9,324 nt of DNA. Origin: Anaerolineae bacterium. Lineage in GTDB: Bacteria > Chloroflexota > Anaerolineae > 4572-78 > J111. A model generated the notes under the pieces. That model made no database searches and was not told the origin of the DNA. It saw only the letters and a list, made by a program, of their open reading frames with translations. Below, in pieces: positions 5,975 through 9,324 of the stretch. Every line of letters begins with the position of its first letter. The stretch's first letter is position 1. The position numbers and the translations under genes are program-made. The stretch covers positions 1-9,324 of the forward strand of contig JAGRBY010000260.1 of the NCBI GenBank assembly GCA_020433835.1. Direction: 5' to 3'.

Positions 5975-7000
5975 TTACATCCTGGTTTTGCTCTGGTCAA
6001 TCAAATTGAAAGTATTCCCATAGATCAGCTTGCGAACGCCATCGCTGGCCAGAAAATCGTGGGGAAAACCCAATTGGGGCTGGCTCAGGGCGCTGAGTTT
6101 GTTGCGCTGCTCGTCGGTTAGGTGTACATCTAAACAGCCCAGATTTTCCTGAAACTGATCGAGCCGACGACTGCCGATAATCGGAATAATATTACCCGGT
6201 TGGGAGCGCAGCCAGGCCAAAGCTACCTGAGCCGGAGTGTGGCCTATCTCTTCCGCAATCTGAATTACGCCGTTGACAAGCGCGAGCTTTTGTTCATCGG
6301 CTTGGTTGCCAAAACGACCTCCTTCACTGCGGTTAGCATTATATTTGCCGCTGAGCAGACCGCCGCCCAACGGCGACCAGCAGGTTACGGCCATTTCAAA
6401 AGCTTGGGCCATCGGCAGCAGGTCGCGCTCGACATCGCGCTGAACAAGATTGTATTCTACTTGTAAGCCAACAAACGGCGTCCAGCCTCGTAATGTGGCC
6501 AGCGTATTGGCCTGCGCTATGATCCAGGCCGGTGTGTCAGAAACGCCAACGTACAAAATTTTTCCGGCCCGCACCAGATCATCAAGCCCCCGCATAATTT
6601 CTTCAACCGGCGTGAGAAAATCCCAGGCGTGAAGCCAATAGAGATCGATGTACTCGACATTTAGCTGTTTTAGGCTCGCTTCGACAGATTGGACCATACT
6701 TTTGCGGTGATTACCTCCCCCGTTGGGGTCATCGGCCCGTTGGGTGAGGGTGTACTTGGTGGCAATGACGAAACGGTCACGATCCTGCTGGACAAAGTCG
6801 CCAATAAGTCGCTCGCTCATGCCTTTGGCATAGTAGTTGGCCGTATCAATGAAATTGCCGCCAGCTTCAACAAACGCATCGAATATTTTTCGGCTTTCCT
6901 CTGCCGAAGCGCCAAAGCGTCGATCATCACCAAAGATCATAGCCCCCAGGCACAGTTCTGAGACGCGTAATCCAGTTTTACCCAAAAGTTTATAGCGCAT
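5975..7000 (-). CDS. Aldo/keto reductase
   Basis: A 341-residue cytosolic (beta/alpha)8 NADPH-dependent oxidoreductase that would reduce carbonyls to alcohols. The catalytic tetrad is intact: D52 and Y57 in FIDTANYYAKGMSE, K82 in VIATKY and H124 in YWLHAWD. The start MRYKLLGKTGLRVSELCLGAM and the late cofactor-phosphate motif IIPIIGSRR (271-279) are family standards. A loop rich in D, G and N (about 90-98) precedes the conserved RKSMVQSVEASLKQL. Length matches the YajO/YghZ-like subgroup, though I cannot assign a specific member. AAAGGA at 7015-7010 lies 9 nt from the ATG. It follows the ABM-family gene by 47 nt on the same strand and precedes the MDR oxidoreductase by 93 nt, so it is probably transcribed from the promoter upstream of the ABM gene. 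Physiological substrate unknown. Confidence 0.92.
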   Translation of the reverse strand: MRYKLLGKTGLRVSELCLGAMIFGDDRRFGASAEESRKIFDAFVEAGGNFIDTANYYAKGMSERLIGDFVQQDRDRFVIATKYTLTQRADDPNGGGNHRKSMVQSVEASLKQLNVEYIDLYWLHAWDFLTPVEEIMRGLDDLVRAGKILYVGVSDTPAWIIAQANTLATLRGWTPFVGLQVEYNLVQRDVERDLLPMAQAFEMAVTCWSPLGGGLLSGKYNANRSEGGRFGNQADEQKLALVNGVIQIAEEIGHTPAQVALAWLRSQPGNIIPIIGSRRLDQFQENLGCLDVHLTDEQRNKLSALSQPQLGFPHDFLASDGVRKLIYGNTFNLIDQSKTRM

Positions 7001-7047
7001 AATTTTTGTTCCTTTACGATGTCAAACCACTTAATGCCTTAGAAATA

Positions 7048-7392
7048 TTAAAGCCCAACACGCTTATACGTTCCCAAGTCGGCTTTGATGCCAAGTCGGA
7101 CGAATAATTCTTGAGAGTTGAAATTCATTGCTTGATGCATGGCCTTGACAGCGGCTTTGGCCGGCTCGATTGATTCGATGCTGTCCCATTCAACCATGGT
7201 CATAATATGGGATTCACCCGGCTCCGATGCCTGTTCCAGCACAAAATCCTGGAGAAAACCGGATTGCTGCTTGAGCAGTTGATGGGTAGCCTGCACCTTT
7301 TCGATGAATTCTTCACGGGCATGGTCTGGAACAACGAACTTATCGACGCGATAGATGTGTTCAGATTGATTAGAGAACGTATCTTTTTGCAT
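7048..7392 (-). CDS. Antibiotic biosynthesis monooxygenase (ABM) family protein
   Basis: A 114-residue single-domain dimeric alpha/beta ferredoxin-like protein of the ABM superfamily. IYRVDKFVVPDHAREEFIEKV (13-33) is the first strand and helix, GFLQDFVLEQ (45-54) the second strand, and HIMTMVEWDSIESIEPAKAAV (62-82) the third strand and following helix, in the usual order. ABM-family proteins include cofactor-free quinol monooxygenases (YgiN-type) and heme-degrading enzymes; no diagnostic ligand is present, so only the family is assigned. The ATG at 7392 is chosen because GGAGGG (7402-7397) lies 4 nt upstream. A GTG in frame at 7404 overlaps that Shine-Dalgarno sequence and is unlikely to be used. 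It is the first gene of the five-gene minus-strand run and lies just downstream of a strong palindrome at 7422-7444, probably its operator. Confidence 0.8.
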   Translation of the reverse strand: MQKDTFSNQSEHIYRVDKFVVPDHAREEFIEKVQATHQLLKQQSGFLQDFVLEQASEPGESHIMTMVEWDSIESIEPAKAAVKAMHQAMNFNSQELFVRLGIKADLGTYKRVGL

Positions 7393-7421
7393 TTTTCCCT
7401 CCACAAGAAGGCTAATTTTTT

Positions 7422-7444
7422 GATATCCTACAAATAAGGATATC
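7422..7444. promoter_or_regulatory. Operator-like 23-bp palindrome upstream of the redox cluster
   Basis: GATATCCT (7422-7429) and AGGATATC (7437-7444) are perfect 8-bp arms around the A/T-rich spacer ACAAATA. It ends 29 nt before the ABM-family ATG (7392), exactly where a promoter would sit on the minus strand, with TAGGAT inside the palindrome as a possible -10. Palindromes with TATCC/GGATA arms and a 7-nt spacer resemble sites of winged-helix redox regulators such as the HxlR/DUF24 group, but no such regulator gene is in the window, so the binding protein is inferred only. Confidence 0.55.
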
Positions 7445-7509
7445 GCAAGAAAGGTGTTTAGCCATCAAGCCAACGAGCAGTTTTTCTTTTGATCAAGGGG
7501 GCAGGAGAT

Positions 7510-7531
7510 AGCCTGTCCATAAGGACAGGCT
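7510..7531. repeat. 9-bp hairpin in the divergent intergenic region
   Basis: AGCCTGTCC (7510-7518) pairs perfectly with GGACAGGCT (7523-7531) around ATAA. No gene ends here on either strand and no T-run follows, so it is unlikely to be a terminator. It abuts the 74-nt duplication beginning at 7531 and may be part of the same repeated element. Confidence 0.6.
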
Positions 7532-7742
7532 GAAACACTGAGGTATTGAAAAGCCTGATTTCACTGAATTTCGACTGCGGACGCGGGGGCAAACCGGCGC
7601 TCATTGAAACACTGAAACACTGAAAATGATGATGTCACTGAATTCTGCCTTGCAACGAGAGGGCTTTCTTGACAGTGAATAGATGAGAACACAGCCCGAA
7701 GCGGTTCAGTGGCCTCATTGCCCTCAGTAATTCAGTGTTTCA
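7531..7742. repeat. Diverged 74-nt tandem duplication with an inverted match
   Basis: TGAAACACTGA at 7531-7541 recurs at 7605-7615 (and again at 7613-7623). TCACTGAATT at 7561-7570 recurs at 7635-7644, and TGAAAA is also conserved at the same 74-nt offset. The first word returns inverted as TCAGTGTTTCA at 7732-7742, overlapping AATTCAGTG (7729-7737), the inverse of the second. So this gap holds two diverged copies of a 74-nt unit and an inverted end. It contains no gene that I can support. Confidence 0.65.
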
Positions 7743-7785
7743 CTCTCGCCCCATACCTAAAACGCACCTTATATCACGGGAGCAT

Positions 7786-7814
7786 TTGCAAAAACAGAAC
7801 ATTTGTACTATACT
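7786..7814 (+). promoter_or_regulatory. Sigma70-type promoter for the VOC gene
   Basis: TTGCAA (7786-7791) and TATACT (7809-7814) are separated by exactly 17 nt, a good match to TTGACA and TATAAT. Transcription would start near 7820, leaving a leader of about 135 nt before the ATG at 7957. The leader is A/T-rich; I see no riboswitch or attenuator in it. The Shine-Dalgarno sequence AAGGAGG (7943-7949) is strong. Confidence 0.6.
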
Positions 7815-7956
7815 CATTGATGAAATCAACAAAACTTTGGCTATGTTCTTGTTCCCTCTTTTTTTAACTCGACACCTGCTACAGTTATCATCCTCTCAAT
7901 CCATACTTAAGCGTTATTATTCACATTTTACAATCAAAACTTAAGGAGGCATTATT

Positions 7957-8388
7957 ATGACAGTTCAACCCATCCCCGAAGGGTATCATACCGTTACACC
8001 TTATCTGATTGTGTCAGGAGTACCCCAACTTATCGATTTTGTAAAAGAGGCTTTCGGAGCCGAAGAGCTGGTACGCATGGCTCAGGGAGACGGAACTATC
8101 GGCCACGCCGAGGTTAAAATTGGTACCTCGCGGGTGATGATGGGTGAGGCCAGCGGCAACTTCAAGCCGATGCCGACGATGCTTCATCTGTATGTAGAAG
8201 ATACGGATGCGTTTTATCAAAGTGCATTGCAAGCCGGAGCGACATCGATTATGGAGCCGGTAGATCAATTTTATGGGGATCGCATGGGGGCTGTGCAGGA
8301 TGCGTTCGGCAACCAATGGTGGATCGCCACCCATGTTGAGGACGTTCCCCCGGAAGAGATAGCTAAACGGGCCAGCCAGCAATTCTGA
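7957..8388 (+). CDS. VOC family protein (glyoxalase/bleomycin-resistance fold, PhnB-like)
   Basis: A 143-residue protein of the vicinal oxygen chelate superfamily. GYHTVTPYLIVSGVPQLIDF (9-28) and FVKEAFGAEE open the first beta-alpha-beta-beta-beta half, HAEVKIGTSRVMMGE (50-64) follows, and the second half runs from MLHLYVEDTDAFYQSALQAGA (75-95) to YGDRMGAVQDAFGNQWWIATH (106-126). The D-A-F-G-N-Q-W loop differs from the commoner D-P-F-G-H-x-W, so a metal ligand or turn found in many relatives is changed. Relatives serve as PhnB-like proteins of unknown role, fosfomycin/bleomycin resistance proteins or dioxygenases; none can be chosen here. AAGGAGG lies 7 nt from the ATG. It has its own promoter, is divergent from the redox cluster and stands alone before the nested palindrome. 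Confidence 0.87.
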   Translation: MTVQPIPEGYHTVTPYLIVSGVPQLIDFVKEAFGAEELVRMAQGDGTIGHAEVKIGTSRVMMGEASGNFKPMPTMLHLYVEDTDAFYQSALQAGATSIMEPVDQFYGDRMGAVQDAFGNQWWIATHVEDVPPEEIAKRASQQF

Positions 8389-8406
8389 TAGCGAATGTGC
8401 TTCCGG

Positions 8407-8562
8407 CTGAAAGGAGGGTAGCACAACAGAAACCGGGGAGAGCGGTAAAGAACCCAGGTTTTTGCCTAAGTTGTAAACATGTTGCCCGATTTAGCCTAAA
8501 TAGAAGCCTTTGCCGGTTACATGTTCAAGAAAAACCTGGGTTCTAATGCTACCACGCTTCAG
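8407..8562. repeat. Large nested palindrome between VOC and DinB genes
   Basis: Arms nest in one order around a common centre near 8496: CTGAA (8407-8411)/TTCAG (8558-8562), GGTAGCA (8417-8423)/TGCTACC (8547-8553), AGAACCCAGGTTTTT (8449-8463)/AAAAACCTGGGTTCT (8530-8544), AACATGT (8476-8482)/ACATGTT (8519-8525), and a central ATTTAG/CTAAAT (8489-8501). All listed arms are perfect. Candidates are a MITE-like element, since TAA flanks both sides of the 15-bp arms (8446-8448, 8544-8546), or a folded leader of the DinB message. It holds no gene. Confidence 0.75.
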
Positions 8563-8588
8563 TGCAGAGCTACCGAAAGGAGAAACGC

Positions 8589-9104
8589 GTGAATCTTCAG
8601 GATATAATAACGTTGTATGCTTATAATGATTGGGCAACACAGCGTATTTTAACCGCCAGTGCTCAAGTTACTCCCGAACAGTTTGTAACTTCCACCGATC
8701 ACAGCTATGGAAGTTTACGGGGTACGCTCGTCCATACTCTCGATGCCGAGTACGGCTGGCGGATGCTGTGTCAACATAATACCTTCACCCCCGAGCTGGA
8801 AGAATCAGAATTCCCGACGCTGGATGCTCTAGCGCAACGGTGGCAGACCGAACAGGGGGCGATGCAAGAATATCTGGCCCAGTTGCAGGATGATGATCTT
8901 ACGCAGCGGGTTCGATACACCACCAACAGTGGGCAGAAACGCGCACGAATCCTATGGCACTGCCTGCTGCATGTGGTCAACCACGGCACCCAACACCGTA
9001 GCGAGGCGGCGACTATGCTTACCTCCTACGGCCACTCGCCCGGCGATCTCGATTTTACCGTCTTCTTGAGTTATCAGGAAGAGGCTACACTATCATTGGA
9101 GTAA
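8589..9104 (+). CDS. DinB family protein
   Basis: A 171-residue four-helix-bundle protein of the DinB/YfiT superfamily. LYAYNDWATQRILTAS (9-24) is the first helix. The metal-binding triad is intact: H49 in GTLVHTLDAEYGW, and H132 and H136 in HVVNHGTQHRSEA. Superfamily members bind Zn, Ni or similar ions; several act as thiol transferases for mycothiol or bacillithiol, others are uncharacterised or damage-inducible. The GTG at 8589 is preferred because AAAGGAG (8576-8582) lies 6 nt upstream. An upstream in-frame GTG (8562) would run through the Shine-Dalgarno sequence and add residues that the family lacks. The DUF1697 gene starts 5 nt after its stop, so they form an operon. The leader carries the large nested palindrome. 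Confidence 0.85.
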   Translation: MNLQDIITLYAYNDWATQRILTASAQVTPEQFVTSTDHSYGSLRGTLVHTLDAEYGWRMLCQHNTFTPELEESEFPTLDALAQRWQTEQGAMQEYLAQLQDDDLTQRVRYTTNSGQKRARILWHCLLHVVNHGTQHRSEAATMLTSYGHSPGDLDFTVFLSYQEEATLSLE

Positions 9105-9109
9105 TTACG

Positions 9110-9324
9110 ATGAAAACCTATATTGCCCTATTTAGGGGAATCAACGTGGGCGGAAAGCATTCTCTGCCAATGAAAGATCTGCGCGGGCTGCTTGAAAAAC
9201 TCGATGCGAAGAACGTTAAAACGTACATTCAAAGTGGTAATGCTGTTTTCCAGCACACTACAGACGATGTCGATCACCTCGCCGAGCGTATTAGCAGTGC
9301 CATCGAAGAGAACCACGGCTTTGC
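9110..9324 (+). CDS. DUF1697 domain protein, 3' end outside the window
   Basis: The first 71 codons of a DUF1697 protein. FRGINVGG (8-15), the stretch SLPMKDLRGLLEKLDAKNVKTY and YIQSGNAVF (39-47) are family signatures; full proteins are usually about 175-185 residues, so roughly 60 percent is missing past the right edge. GGAG at 9098-9101 sits 8 nt before the ATG and lies within the end of the DinB gene, whose stop is 5 nt upstream, so translational coupling is expected. The family's function is unknown. DUF1697, DinB and VOC genes often occur near each other in soil bacteria and Chloroflexota in my experience, without a demonstrated shared pathway. Confidence 0.9.
   Translation, partial: MKTYIALFRGINVGGKHSLPMKDLRGLLEKLDAKNVKTYIQSGNAVFQHTTDDVDHLAERISSAIEENHGF

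Noticed and set aside
5656..6000. Minus-strand open frame across the AKR/MDR gap
   Set aside because: It overlaps the N-terminal part of the MDR gene in another frame and crosses a repetitive gap; its product has no recognisable motif.
7393..7404. Upstream GTG start for the ABM-family gene
   Set aside because: The GTG overlaps the GGAGGG that serves the ATG at 7392, so it cannot use that site itself.
7510..7531. Intrinsic terminator
   Set aside because: It is a perfect stem but has no T-run on either side and no gene ends nearby.
7735..7944. 69-codon open frame upstream of the VOC gene
   Set aside because: It starts at a GTG inside a repeat, lacks a Shine-Dalgarno sequence, covers the VOC promoter, and its product resembles no family I know.

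Overview
The window most resembles a piece of a Chloroflexota chromosome (Anaerolineae/Ardenticatenia-like). That is an inference from gene content and style, not from a marker gene. It has a DUF2277 protein, a PPOX-class protein of the F420-dependent type, an AlkZ-related HTH_42 protein, and small detoxification families (VOC, DinB, DUF1697, ABM). Base composition looks moderate, and nearly every intergenic gap holds short palindromes or direct repeats. There are no rRNA or tRNA genes, CRISPR array, transposase or phage genes.

Layout. Positions 1-229 are a gap with a small hairpin and a 9-nt tandem repeat. Three plus-strand genes follow: a DUF2277 protein (230-499), an AraC-type regulator (553-1230) with a palindrome just upstream, and a RibD_C/dihydrofolate-reductase-like protein (1313-1879). 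Positions 1880-2794 are a 915-nt gene-free stretch. Its left half is a DNA array with a strict 21-nt period (about 1961-2401); its right half holds three short palindromes and one larger imperfect inverted repeat. Next is a plus-strand HTH_42 winged-helix protein (2795-3874), whose 3' end overlaps by 11 nt the 3' end of a convergent minus-strand cluster.

The minus-strand cluster, read from 7392 down to 3864, is ABM monooxygenase-like protein, aldo/keto reductase, zinc-independent MDR/quinone oxidoreductase, PPOX-class F420-type protein, class I SAM methyltransferase. Four of the five are redox or monooxygenase families. A perfect 8+8 palindrome sits about 30 nt upstream of the first gene. Together this looks like an inducible electrophile/quinone or xenobiotic response cluster, but the substrate cannot be read from sequence.

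Positions 7393-7956 are a divergent intergenic region carrying that operator-like palindrome, a 9-bp hairpin, a diverged 74-nt tandem duplication and a good sigma70-type promoter for the VOC gene (7957-8388). A large nested palindrome (8407-8562) separates VOC from a closely spaced DinB-DUF1697 pair (8589-9104; 9110 to the right edge, truncated by the window).

The most unusual object is the 21-nt periodic array. Its higher-order duplication differs by exactly one whole unit, which suggests unit-wise expansion and possibly a multi-site protein-binding array such as a transposon-end relic. I see no convincing new protein-based system.
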